A model generated the notes under the pieces. That model had not been told where the DNA came from, did no database searches, and saw only the letters and a list, made by a program, of their open reading frames with translations. Made by a program: the position numbers and the translations under genes. From assembly GCF_002234575.2 (NCBI RefSeq), contig NZ_CP022464.2, positions 1,426,001-1,490,000 of the forward strand: a DNA stretch of 64,000 bases, written 5' to 3'. Positions within the stretch are counted from its first letter, which is position 1. The number at the start of each line of letters is the position of its first letter. This document shows positions 1-7,842 of this stretch, piece by piece. Source of the stretch: Enterocloster bolteae (GTDB lineage: Bacteria; Bacillota; Clostridia; Lachnospirales; Lachnospiraceae).

Positions 1-24
1 GGAAAGTAAGATAATGTGTAAGAT

Positions 25-72
25 GATGCATAGAACGATGCAAAAAACGATGTATAAAACGATGCATAAAAT
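25..72. repeat. 12-bp tandem repeat, four units
   Basis: Four consecutive 12-bp units of the form GATGCATAAAAC, with one or two changes each, fill this stretch, and a decayed fifth unit may lie just to the left. They end directly at the terminator hairpin. The repeat may be the 3' tail of a gene lying left of the window or non-coding sequence; the window edge prevents a decision. Confidence 0.7.
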
Positions 73-73
73 A

Positions 74-113
74 AAACGGAGCAAAGGCTTAGGGGTCTCG
101 GCTCCGTTTTTTT
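74..113. terminator. Rho-independent terminator, probably bidirectional
   Basis: A 9-bp perfect stem (AAACGGAGC at 74-82 with GCTCCGTTT at 101-109) is followed by a T run on the plus strand. On the minus strand the same stem is followed by TATTTTATG, so it could also end the minus-strand small gene whose stop codon lies about 20 bases away. Confidence 0.8.
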
Positions 114-132
114 CATTTGGGCTGCCCTGTCA

Positions 133-297
133 TTATTCCCTGTCCGATGAAACAGCCTTGGTGACATATGGATAGAGGTCCTCATAGGCCTCCTTCTCTG
201 CCTCGTCCTGGGGCAGGGAAGGAATCAGGCCGGTACAGTCCATGGTGGAGCAGGCTTGTATGTCAACGTCAAAATCGTCTTTTTTCTTGTGATCCAT
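133..297 (-). CDS. Small conserved-looking acidic protein, 54 aa
   Basis: A 54-codon reading frame begins MDHKKKDDFDVDIQACS and ends at TAA. It has a very good ribosome site (AAGGAGGTG, 8 bases before ATG). The product is acidic, has two cysteines (residues 16 and 21) in a motif CSTMDCTGLIPSLP followed by DEAEKEAYEDLYPY, and has no membrane segment or signal peptide. It lies about 106 bases behind pyrG on the same strand with no clear terminator between, so it may be co-transcribed with pyrG. From memory, small proteins with this CTGLIP style occur in other Lachnospiraceae, but I cannot assign a function. Confidence 0.7.
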   Translation of the reverse strand: MDHKKKDDFDVDIQACSTMDCTGLIPSLPQDEAEKEAYEDLYPYVTKAVSSDRE

Positions 298-403
298 TTG
301 GGATTCACCTCCTTGTGATGCGCTTATGATTGAATCTTAACCATAGTTTGCGCAAAGGCGGATGATTCATACTGGCAGATCAAAAGCAGGGCAGCCATTT
401 TTG

Positions 404-2020
404 TCATACGTTATTTTTTGTTTTTTCTTTTAAAGCGGCTTCTACGAAACCTTTAAACAGGGGATGGGGCCGGTTGGGCCTGGATTTAAGCTCCGGATGG
501 GCCTGGGTGGCAATGAACCAGGGATGGCCGGGGAGCTCTATCATTTCCACAATCCGTCCGTCGGGGGACAGGCCGGAGAGCATCATGCCGCATTTTGTAA
601 GCACGGCGCGGTAGTCGTTGTTGACCTCGTACCGGTGCCTGTGGCGCTCATAAATAGTGGCTTCGCCGTACAGGCCATAAGCTTTGGAGGTCTTGTCCAG
701 GACGCAGGGGTAGGAACCCAGCCTTAAGGTGCCGCCGATGTCCTCCACTCCGTTTTGTTCCGGCATCAGATGGATGACAGGATGGGTGGTGGCAGGATTC
801 AGCTCCACGCTGTGGGCATCCGCGTATCCGGCCGCATTTCTGGCAAACTCCACAATGGACAGCTGCATTCCCAGACAAAGTCCAAGGAATGGTATGCGGT
901 GTTCCCGGGCATACTGGATGGCGTGAATCTTTCCGTCAATGCCGCGGTCGCCAAAGCCGCCGGGAACCAGGATACCGCTCACATCTTTGAAGATTTCGGG
1001 GGCATTTTCCGGAGTGACTGTCTCGGAATCCACCCATTTGATGTGGACCGCGGCACGGTTGGCCACCCCGGCGTGCTTCAGGGCTTCCACCACGGAAATG
1101 TAGGCGTCGTGAAGCTGGATGTATTTGCCTACCAGGGCCACGGTCACATCCTGCTTTGGATGCTTCCAGGCCTCTATCATGGCCCTCCAGTCTGCCAGCT
1201 CAGGCTCCGGACAGGGCAGATCCAGGCATTCACAGGCGGACTGGGCCAGATGCTCTTCCTCCATTACAAGGGGTACTTCATAGAGCACGTCCACATCCAG
1301 GTTCTGGAGTACGTGATGTTTGGGAACATTGCAGAATTGGGCGATTTTCGTCTTGATGCCGTCGTCCAGGGGGAGTTCGCTGCGGCAGACTAGGATATCG
1401 GGCTGAATGCCCATTCCCTGAAGGTCTTTTACACTGGCCTGAGTCGGCTTGGTCTTAAGCTCCTCTGAGGCTTTCAGGTAAGGTATGAGAGTGACATGGA
1501 TGATGCAGGTGTTGCCTGGGCCTGCCTCATGCTGGAACTGGCGGATGGCCTCTAAGAATGGCTGGCTTTCGATGTCGCCGACCGTGCCGCCGACCTCGAT
1601 GATGGCGATTTCCGTCTCGTTTTCCGTGTAGTTGCGGTGGAAACGGCTTTTGATTTCGTTGGTAATATGGGGGATTACCTGTACGGTTCCGCCGCCGAAG
1701 TCTCCGCGGCGTTCCTTCTGCAGGACCGTCCAGTAGACCTTGCCCGTGGTGACGTTGGAATTCCTGGTGAGGCTTTCGTCGATAAAACGCTCATAGTGGC
1801 CTAAGTCCAGGTCTGTCTCGGCGCCGTCATCCGTCACGAAGACTTCTCCGTGCTGGACCGGGTTCATGGTGCCGGGGTCGATGTTGATGTAGGGGTCGAA
1901 CTTCTGCATGGTCACTTTGTAGCCTCTGGCCTTTAACAGGCGGCCGAGCGATGCCGCAGTGATGCCTTTTCCCAGGCCGGAGACTACGCCGCCGGTTACG
2001 AATACGTATTTGACTGGCAT
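404..2020 (-). CDS. pyrG: CTP synthase
   Basis: CTP synthase (EC 6.3.4.2) aminates UTP to CTP using glutamine and ATP, the last step of de novo pyrimidine nucleotide synthesis in the cytosol. The 538-aa protein has the family length. The N-terminal synthetase domain starts MPVKYVFVTGGVVSGLGKG (P-loop-like nucleotide site). The C-terminal class I glutamine amidotransferase domain has the nucleophile cysteine in FLGLCLGMQ and the His-Glu pair in AHPE. An upstream in-frame ATG at 2110 would add 30 residues but has no ribosome site; the chosen ATG at 2018-2020 is preceded by AAGGAGG. The gene is divergent from ftsH. Confidence 0.97.
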   Translation of the reverse strand: MPVKYVFVTGGVVSGLGKGITAASLGRLLKARGYKVTMQKFDPYINIDPGTMNPVQHGEVFVTDDGAETDLDLGHYERFIDESLTRNSNVTTGKVYWTVLQKERRGDFGGGTVQVIPHITNEIKSRFHRNYTENETEIAIIEVGGTVGDIESQPFLEAIRQFQHEAGPGNTCIIHVTLIPYLKASEELKTKPTQASVKDLQGMGIQPDILVCRSELPLDDGIKTKIAQFCNVPKHHVLQNLDVDVLYEVPLVMEEEHLAQSACECLDLPCPEPELADWRAMIEAWKHPKQDVTVALVGKYIQLHDAYISVVEALKHAGVANRAAVHIKWVDSETVTPENAPEIFKDVSGILVPGGFGDRGIDGKIHAIQYAREHRIPFLGLCLGMQLSIVEFARNAAGYADAHSVELNPATTHPVIHLMPEQNGVEDIGGTLRLGSYPCVLDKTSKAYGLYGEATIYERHRHRYEVNNDYRAVLTKCGMMLSGLSPDGRIVEMIELPGHPWFIATQAHPELKSRPNRPHPLFKGFVEAALKEKTKNNV

Positions 2021-2064
2021 GATGGGGATACCTCCTTTTCTTGTTGTGGATAGTGTGTGACTTG

Positions 2065-2081
2065 TTTGATATAGTATCAAA
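2065..2081 (-). promoter_or_regulatory. Small inverted repeat in pyrG leader
   Basis: TTTGATA, three bases, TATCAAA: a perfect 7-bp inverted repeat between the predicted pyrG promoter and its start codon. It could be an RNA hairpin or an operator. The GGGC start sequence used for CTP-sensing attenuation in Bacillus subtilis pyrG is not seen here. Confidence 0.35.
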
Positions 2082-2095
2082 AAAATAACTGAAAC

Positions 2096-2124
2096 ATTAT
2101 ACATCCTCATTGAGAATAAATCCA
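2096..2124 (-). promoter_or_regulatory. Predicted pyrG promoter
   Basis: On the minus strand TGGATT, a 17-bp spacer and a perfect TATAAT lie about 75 bases before the pyrG start codon. The -35 is weak and the -10 is consensus. Confidence 0.55.
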
Positions 2125-2165
2125 GGACTTTTTGTAAAAATTTAAGAAAATTAATTGTTCTTTTC

Positions 2166-2194
2166 TTGATTTATGGGGAGACTGACACTATAAT
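2166..2194 (+). promoter_or_regulatory. Predicted ftsH promoter
   Basis: TTGATT, 17-bp spacer, TATAAT, about 65 bases before the ftsH start. Good match to a housekeeping sigma-A promoter. Confidence 0.7.
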
Positions 2195-2258
2195 GGTAGA
2201 GAATGGGTTTTTGCTGGAAATTGATAGATGACCCATTCAGAGGGAGAATTTGTACAAT

Positions 2259-4412
2259 ATGGATAATAATAACAAACAGGACCCGAATATGAAAAGTAAC
2301 TGGCAGACCATAACCATGCTGGTGGTTGCTGCCATACTTACATTTATCGTGGTCAGCAGTATGAACAACTATCTGAATTCCAAGAAACGTCAGGAGTTGT
2401 CCTATAATGAGTTCGTCCAGATGGTGGAAGCCGGCGAGGTGGACTCCATCAAGGTGGGCAGCACGGAAATCACGGTCATCCCTAAGAAGGGTAATACTAA
2501 GTATTCCCAGAATCTGGATTATTATGTGGTGAGACTGGAAGGGGATTATGATTTTGTCAACAGGATACTGGATAATAACGTGGTTACCAACCGTGAGAAG
2601 AGCGACAGCAGCACCCTTCTTCTGGTCCTGCTGAATTACGCTGTCCCATTCCTGTTCCTGCTGTTCCTTATGAACTTCACCATGAAGCGCATGGGCGGCG
2701 GCGGAATCATGGGCGTGGGCAAGTCCAATGCCAAGATGTACGTCCAGAAGGAAACCGGCATCACCTTCAAGGATGTGGCCGGTGAGGACGAGGCCAAGGA
2801 GTCGCTGACAGAAATCGTGGATTTCCTCCACAATCCGGGCAAATACACAAAGATTGGTGCCAAGCTGCCCAAGGGCGCCCTCCTAGTGGGCCCTCCCGGA
2901 ACTGGTAAGACCCTGCTTGCCAAGGCAGTGGCAGGCGAAGCCCATGTGCCTTTTTATTCCCTTTCCGGTTCTGACTTTGTGGAAATGTTCGTGGGCGTGG
3001 GCGCGTCCCGTGTCCGTGATTTGTTTAAGAACGCCACTGAGAATGCCCCATGTATTATCTTTATTGATGAGATTGACGCCATTGGACGCAGCCGTGACAG
3101 CCGTATGGGCGGCAACGACGAGCGTGAACAGACCCTGAACCAGCTTCTTTCCGAGATGGACGGATTTGATTCCACCAAGGGACTTCTGGTGCTGGGCGCC
3201 ACCAACCGTCCTGAGGTCCTGGATCCGGCCCTTCTTCGTCCCGGACGTTTTGACCGCCGCGTGGTGGTGGATAAGCCGGACCTGAACGGCCGTATCAATA
3301 TACTGAAGGTACATTCCAAGGATGTGCTTCTGGACGAATCCGTAGACTTTAAGGAGATAGCCCTGGCCACATCAGGCGCAGTGGGCGCCGACCTTGCCAA
3401 CATGATGAACGAGGCAGCCATCAATGCGGTTAAACACGGGCGCAACGCAGTGTCCCAGAAGGATTTGTTTGAGGCGGTGGAAGTGGTTCTTGTGGGTAAA
3501 GAAAAGAAGGACCGTATCATGAGCAAGGAAGAGCGCCGCATTGTATCCTATCATGAGGTGGGCCACGCTCTTGTAAGCGCGCTCCAGAAGCATTCGGAGC
3601 CGGTGCAGAAGATTACCATTGTGCCGAGGACCATGGGCGCTCTCGGATATGTTATGAATGTGCCGGAGGAGGAGAAGTACCTCAACACGAAGAAGGAGCT
3701 GGAGGCCAGGCTGGTAGAGCTGATGGCAGGCCGTGCCGCCGAGGAAATCGTATTTGAGACAGTTACCACGGGAGCGGCCAACGATATCCAGCAGGCCACC
3801 AACCTGGCCAGGGCCATGGTTACCCAGTACGGTATGTCTGATAAATTCGGCCTTATGGGACTTGAATCCCAGGAGAACCAGTACCTGACAGGCCGGGCCG
3901 TATTAAACTGCGGTGATGCAACGGCAGCCGAGATTGACCAGGAGGTCATGAAGATACTGAAGGATTCCTACGATGAGGCCATTCGCCTCCTGAGCGATAA
4001 CAAGGATGCCATGGACCAGATTGCCGCATTCCTCATTGACAAGGAGACAATTACCGGCAAGGAATTCATGAAGATATTCCGCAGGGTTAAGGGTATTCCT
4101 GAGCCGGAGGAACCAAAAGAGGATGATGACAAAGGCACGGCTTCGCAGGAGCTTCATGCAAACCCGGAAACCCAGGCTGACCGGGGAGAGCGGGAGAATC
4201 AGGCAGAACAGGCCAATCCGCAGGAGCAGGTAAACCCAGAGGAACAGGCCAATCCGCAGGAGCAGGTGAATCCAGAGGAACAGGCCAATCCGCAGACACA
4301 GTCAAATCCGGGAAATCAGTCAGGACCGGAGGTTTCAGACAGAGGCAATGAGCCGGAGAAGAAAACCGAGGATACAGTGTGGAGTCATCCTGGAAATGAC
4401 AGAAATCTGTAG
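2259..4412 (+). CDS. ftsH: ATP-dependent zinc metalloprotease FtsH
   Basis: Membrane-anchored AAA+ protease that degrades misfolded and regulatory proteins. Order of parts: a membrane segment near residues 15-35, a short external domain, a second membrane segment around 125-145 (VPFLFLLFLMNFTM), the AAA domain with Walker A GPPGTGKT (211-218) and Walker B FIDEID (268-273), then the M41 protease with zinc motif HEVGH (432-436). The start is the ATG at 2259, ten bases behind AGGGAG; an in-frame TTG at 2250 is too close to that site. The last 100 residues are a hydrophilic tail with an imperfect 12-residue Glu/Gln/Asn/Pro repeat, longer than the tail of most FtsH proteins. Confidence 0.97.
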   Translation: MDNNNKQDPNMKSNWQTITMLVVAAILTFIVVSSMNNYLNSKKRQELSYNEFVQMVEAGEVDSIKVGSTEITVIPKKGNTKYSQNLDYYVVRLEGDYDFVNRILDNNVVTNREKSDSSTLLLVLLNYAVPFLFLLFLMNFTMKRMGGGGIMGVGKSNAKMYVQKETGITFKDVAGEDEAKESLTEIVDFLHNPGKYTKIGAKLPKGALLVGPPGTGKTLLAKAVAGEAHVPFYSLSGSDFVEMFVGVGASRVRDLFKNATENAPCIIFIDEIDAIGRSRDSRMGGNDEREQTLNQLLSEMDGFDSTKGLLVLGATNRPEVLDPALLRPGRFDRRVVVDKPDLNGRINILKVHSKDVLLDESVDFKEIALATSGAVGADLANMMNEAAINAVKHGRNAVSQKDLFEAVEVVLVGKEKKDRIMSKEERRIVSYHEVGHALVSALQKHSEPVQKITIVPRTMGALGYVMNVPEEEKYLNTKKELEARLVELMAGRAAEEIVFETVTTGAANDIQQATNLARAMVTQYGMSDKFGLMGLESQENQYLTGRAVLNCGDATAAEIDQEVMKILKDSYDEAIRLLSDNKDAMDQIAAFLIDKETITGKEFMKIFRRVKGIPEPEEPKEDDDKGTASQELHANPETQADRGERENQAEQANPQEQVNPEEQANPQEQVNPEEQANPQTQSNPGNQSGPEVSDRGNEPEKKTEDTVWSHPGNDRNL
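4206..4313 (+). repeat. 36-bp tandem repeat inside ftsH
   Basis: Three 36-bp units (4206-4241, 4242-4277, 4278-4313) encode EQANPQEQVNPE, EQANPQEQVNPE and EQANPQTQSNPG. The first two differ at only a few third positions; the third has diverged. The repeat is in frame, so copy-number change would only alter tail length. Confidence 0.9.
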
Positions 4413-4430
4413 CATTGAATCATAAAAGCA

Positions 4431-4473
4431 ACAGGCGCCGGGGCTGCGGGGAAGCAGCCCCGGCGCCTGTTTT
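4431..4473 (+). terminator. Terminator after ftsH
   Basis: Seventeen-bp GC-rich perfect stem (4431-4447 with 4454-4470), six-base loop, then TTTT. Nineteen bases behind the ftsH stop. Confidence 0.9.
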
Positions 4474-4552
4474 ATAGGATGGAGGGAAGGACGGGAACAT
4501 CGCAGGATGTTCGTAATTTTTAGCAGAAAATGGTAAGACAGCCGGATAGCCC

Positions 4553-4581
4553 TTGTACCAGGGAGGATTATTTAGTATAAT
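4553..4581 (+). promoter_or_regulatory. Predicted promoter of the phosphoribosyltransferase-like gene
   Basis: TTGTAC, 17-bp spacer, TATAAT, about 50 bases before the ATG at 4631. Confidence 0.7.
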
Positions 4582-4630
4582 AATACATATAGAAACCGAT
4601 GTCCGTACCATTGTAAAAGGGGGCGTTTTT

Positions 4631-5269
4631 ATGGATAATAAGTATGTTAAGATACATACCACCGGCTGTAATGCACCGCTTAAGGTTACACCGGGACACT
4701 TTGCCACCAACCATGCCCATATCAATTATTATCTGGATATGACCACCTTAAAGACCAGGCTCAGCGAGGCCCAGGAGATAGCAAGGAGCTTGTCGGGGCT
4801 GTTCCTCTATGACACGGTGGTAGATACCATTGTGTGTCTTGAGGGAACCCAGGTCGTGGGCAGTTTCCTGGCTGAGGAACTGACCAGCGCCGGTGTTCTC
4901 TCCATGAATGCCCATAAGACTATCTACATCGTGACTCCGGAGTTCAACAGCAACAGCCAGATGATATTCAAGGAGAACATACTTCCCATGATTCGGGATA
5001 AGAATGTCATCATCCTGACCGCGTCCGTGACCACAGGCCTGGCACTGAACAAGGGAATCGAGTCCATCCGGTATTACGGCGGCAATCTGAGAGCCATTAC
5101 CGCTATTTTCAGCGCATTGGAGGAGCTTAACGGATTCAGAATTACATCTATTTTTGGCAGGAAGGATTTGCCGGATTATACGTATTATGACTACAGGGAC
5201 TGCCCTCTGTGTAAGCAGGGACGGAAGCTGGATGCGTTGGTGAATGCTTATGGGTATACCAGTTTGTAG
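4631..5269 (+). CDS. Phosphoribosyltransferase-fold protein (orotate PRTase-like)
   Basis: A 212-aa cytosolic protein in the type I phosphoribosyltransferase style: a core strand-rich region and a candidate PRPP loop NVIILTASVTTG (residues 125-136). In active enzymes this loop normally carries two acidic residues (for example VDDVxxTG); here the positions read T-A-S, so catalysis is doubtful. A CPLC pair (Cys191, Cys194) near the C terminus could bind metal. Start chosen at ATG 4631 with AAAAGGGGG before it. It is monocistronic, flanked by its own promoter and terminator. Proteins of this kind are often named orotate phosphoribosyltransferase, but a regulatory or salvage role is equally possible. 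Confidence 0.65.
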   Translation: MDNKYVKIHTTGCNAPLKVTPGHFATNHAHINYYLDMTTLKTRLSEAQEIARSLSGLFLYDTVVDTIVCLEGTQVVGSFLAEELTSAGVLSMNAHKTIYIVTPEFNSNSQMIFKENILPMIRDKNVIILTASVTTGLALNKGIESIRYYGGNLRAITAIFSALEELNGFRITSIFGRKDLPDYTYYDYRDCPLCKQGRKLDALVNAYGYTSL

Positions 5270-5305
5270 TGAGGTTTTGTGATATATATAGGATGCAGGT
5301 TAAAG

Positions 5306-5335
5306 CCGGGGAGTGAATGCTCTCCGGTTTTTTTT
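5306..5335 (+). terminator. Terminator after the PRTase-like gene
   Basis: CCGGGGAG pairs with CTCTCCGG (one G-U pair), six-base loop, then eight T. Confidence 0.85.
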
Positions 5336-5351
5336 ATTTTGCTCCAGCTTT

Positions 5352-5377
5352 AGTCTGGTTAAACCAGGACTTTTTTT
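5352..5377 (+). terminator. Second hairpin with T run, or operator
   Basis: CTGGTT-A-AACCAG is a perfect 6-bp inverted repeat at 5355-5367 followed by seven T at 5371-5377. It may be a back-up terminator. The core TGGTTAAACCA also fits the TNGTNNNACNA pattern known for FadR-type regulators, and an FCD-domain regulator sits at the end of the operon that follows, so an operator role is possible. Confidence 0.45.
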
Positions 5378-5428
5378 ATTGATTCTGATAATAGAACGTA
5401 TTTATGCTATAAATTGCTGAAAATGGTC

Positions 5429-5457
5429 TTGATTTTTAGAAAATGTTATGCTATATT
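5429..5457 (+). promoter_or_regulatory. Predicted promoter of the amidase/cyclase/ABC operon
   Basis: TTGATT, 17-bp spacer, TATATT with an extended TGC just before the -10. It drives the gene series from 5545 onward. Confidence 0.7.
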
Positions 5458-5469
5458 GACAGTAGAAAC

Positions 5470-5492
5470 ACTAATCATCATTGATGAGTAGT
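5470..5492. promoter_or_regulatory. Near-perfect 23-bp palindrome, probable operator
   Basis: ACTAATCATC-ATT-GATGAGTAGT is an 11-bp inverted repeat about a central base with one mismatch per arm. It begins about a dozen bases beyond the -10, at or just after the expected transcription start, where a repressor would block initiation. The FCD regulator at 12751 is the natural candidate to bind it. Confidence 0.6.
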
Positions 5493-5544
5493 GAGGGGGT
5501 TTATTCATTTAATCCAATATGATTTGCAAGAGAGGAGCAAAAAT

Positions 5545-6303
5545 ATGAAATTAGAGGGGAAGGTTACTATCATAACAGGGGCTGGTTATGGTTACGGGAT
5601 GAGCCGTGGATTTCCCGAAGCATTTGCCAGAGAAGGTTCTCATCTCTCACTAAATTATTATGGCTGTGATGACATGAAAATGAAGTTATGGGCGCAGGAT
5701 ATGGAAAAGTTGGGTGTACGGGTAATTTTGGCGCCGGGAGATATATCACAGGAGGAAACAGCTGAAAGGTTAATACAGCGTACCTGGGAAGAATTTGGGC
5801 ATATAGATGTTTTAGTCAATAACGCTGGGATTACAGGCCCTAAATCTATAGTTGACATGACAATTGAAGAATGGGACAGAATGATAGCTGTCAACTTAAG
5901 AAGTTTTTTTCTGACATGTAAGTATGTAGTACCGATTATGATGAAACAGAAAAGGGGCCGCATTATTAATATTGCTTCACAGATTGCCCAGAAGGGGGGG
6001 ACGGATCATTGCCATTATGCAGCGGCTAAGGCAGGAGTCATAGGTTTGACAAAATCACTGGCATGGGATTTGGGCAAATTTGGTATTAATGTTAATTGCA
6101 TTGCACCGGGTCCTATTAATACACAGATGATGGAAAGCGTATCAGATGAGTGGAGAAAAGATAAGATGAAGGATTTGGCTATACCACGTTTTGGAGAGAT
6201 AGAAGAAGTTGTACCATCTGCTATATTTTTAGCCAGTTCACCAGATGGAGATTTATACACAGGGCAGACCTTGGGACCAAACTGCGGAGATGTGATGCTT
6301 TAA
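5545..6303 (+). CDS. Short-chain dehydrogenase/reductase
   Basis: A classical NAD(P)-dependent SDR of 252 aa, first gene of the island operon. Visible marks: cofactor loop TGAGYGYG (11-18, the usual GIG is GYG here), NNAG (92-95), and the catalytic set Asn117, Ser145, Tyr158 and Lys162 (YAAAK). The start at ATG 5545 follows AGAGGAG at seven bases; an earlier frame from 5491 has no ribosome site. Downstream are an importer, a hydrolase, an epimerase and an amidase, so it probably oxidises or reduces a sugar or sugar-derived intermediate. Substrate unknown. Codons are richer in A/T than in the flanking core genes. Confidence 0.85.
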   Translation: MKLEGKVTIITGAGYGYGMSRGFPEAFAREGSHLSLNYYGCDDMKMKLWAQDMEKLGVRVILAPGDISQEETAERLIQRTWEEFGHIDVLVNNAGITGPKSIVDMTIEEWDRMIAVNLRSFFLTCKYVVPIMMKQKRGRIINIASQIAQKGGTDHCHYAAAKAGVIGLTKSLAWDLGKFGINVNCIAPGPINTQMMESVSDEWRKDKMKDLAIPRFGEIEEVVPSAIFLASSPDGDLYTGQTLGPNCGDVML

Positions 6304-6336
6304 TTGATGTTACCATGGCTGGAGAAAGGGATAAAT

Positions 6337-7830
6337 ATGAATGATGTCTTGTTGGAAATGAAGGAAATCAATAAGTCTTATTCAGGAGTTCAGGTACTCC
6401 ATAATGTTAACCTGAAAGTGCGAAAAGGAGAAATCCATGCGCTTATGGGAGAAAATGGTGCTGGAAAATCCACACTTATTAAAATTATTACGGGTATTGT
6501 ACAGGCGGATTCCGGAGAGAAGACATATAAAGGGGAACCATTGAATATCAGTCATCCTTCCCAAATATACCATTATGGCATTGGTATCGTTCATCAGGAA
6601 TTTAACCTGCTTCCGGATTTAAATGTTGCACAAAATATATTTATCGCGAGAGAACCAATGAAGAAGTTTGGTTTTGTAGATGAAAAAAAATCAGATCAGG
6701 ATGCACAGAAATTGTTAGACAGACTTCAGCTTAAGATTGATATACATAAGAAAGTCATTCAGTTGAGTGTGGCAGAACAGCAGTTGGTGGAGATTGCAAA
6801 GGCGCTTTCGTACGATTGTGAGCTACTTATTTTGGATGAGCCTACGTCAGCATTAGCGGACTCAGAGGCTGAGGTTTTATTTGGTATTCTGGAACATCTC
6901 AGAGAACAGGGAGTTGCCATTATATATGTTTCCCATAGGATGAGCGATATAAAACGGATTGTTGACAGGGTAACGGTTTTGCGTGACGGGCATTTCATTG
7001 GAGAGCACCTGCTGAGTGATATCACAGAAGAACAACTGATAAGTGAGATTGTGGGCAGGAAACTGGAGGCATATTTCCCAAAGAAGCCGAAATATAAGAG
7101 GGGTGAGCAGACACTGGAGGTTAAAGGGCTTTCTGTAAAAGGCTTACTGGAGGATATTAGTTTCGAGGCTTATAAGGGAGAAATATTGGGAATTGCTGGT
7201 CTCATGGGTGCAGGAAGGACGGAATTAGCTCATGCAATATTCGGAAAATTGCGCCCGACCGCTGGTGAAATTATTGTTCACGGAAAAAAACAAAAATTTG
7301 ATTCACCTCAAAAAGCCATCCGGGCAGGAATAGGATATACCACAGAGGACCGGAAGAGGGATGGCTTAATGCTCAATCAGGATATCAAGAGCAACATCCT
7401 TATTTCATCATATGACCAACTTGTCAATTTTTGGGGGCTGGTGAAAGAAGGAATGGCTAACAGGAGAACAGATGAATATATAGAAAAAATGAATATAAAG
7501 ACCACGGGCCGAAATCAGAATATCGGTTCTCTGAGTGGAGGGAACCAGCAGAAAGCAGTATTAGCTAAATGGTTAAGCGCCAATGTAGATATTTTCTTTT
7601 TTGATGAGCCTACCAGAGGAATAGATGTGGGGGCCAAGATGGAAATTTACCAATTAATGTATACTTTGGTGGAAAACGGTGTGACCGTAATCATGATATC
7701 GTCAGAGTTACCTGAAATACTGGGAATGAGCGACCGGATATTAGTAATGAGCCATGGAAAGTTAGCGGCAGATTTAGATATCAGTGAGGCAACCCAGGAA
7801 AAAATATATTATTACGCTTCACAAGAATAG
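6337..7830 (+). CDS. Sugar ABC transporter, double ATPase subunit (RbsA/MglA type)
   Basis: The 497-aa ATPase energises import by the permease and lipoprotein encoded just after it. It has two fused ABC domains: the first with Walker A GENGAGKST (38-46) and LDEPTSAL; the second with a degenerate Walker A (GLMGAGRTE near 288) and signature LSGGNQQ (near 399) followed by FDEPTRGID. This pairing of one good and one degenerate site is usual for the RbsA/XylG/MglA family. Start at ATG 6337, six bases after AAAGGG. Cargo is likely a monosaccharide or a derivative, but the cargo of this cluster is not known. Confidence 0.93.
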   Translation: MNDVLLEMKEINKSYSGVQVLHNVNLKVRKGEIHALMGENGAGKSTLIKIITGIVQADSGEKTYKGEPLNISHPSQIYHYGIGIVHQEFNLLPDLNVAQNIFIAREPMKKFGFVDEKKSDQDAQKLLDRLQLKIDIHKKVIQLSVAEQQLVEIAKALSYDCELLILDEPTSALADSEAEVLFGILEHLREQGVAIIYVSHRMSDIKRIVDRVTVLRDGHFIGEHLLSDITEEQLISEIVGRKLEAYFPKKPKYKRGEQTLEVKGLSVKGLLEDISFEAYKGEILGIAGLMGAGRTELAHAIFGKLRPTAGEIIVHGKKQKFDSPQKAIRAGIGYTTEDRKRDGLMLNQDIKSNILISSYDQLVNFWGLVKEGMANRRTDEYIEKMNIKTTGRNQNIGSLSGGNQQKAVLAKWLSANVDIFFFDEPTRGIDVGAKMEIYQLMYTLVENGVTVIMISSELPEILGMSDRILVMSHGKLAADLDISEATQEKIYYYASQE

Positions 7831-7842
7831 GAGGGGATACGA

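Noticed and set aside
2021..2101. Bacillus-type CTP-sensing GGGC leader for pyrG
   Set aside because: The predicted transcript does not start with GGGC and no attenuator terminator is seen before pyrG.
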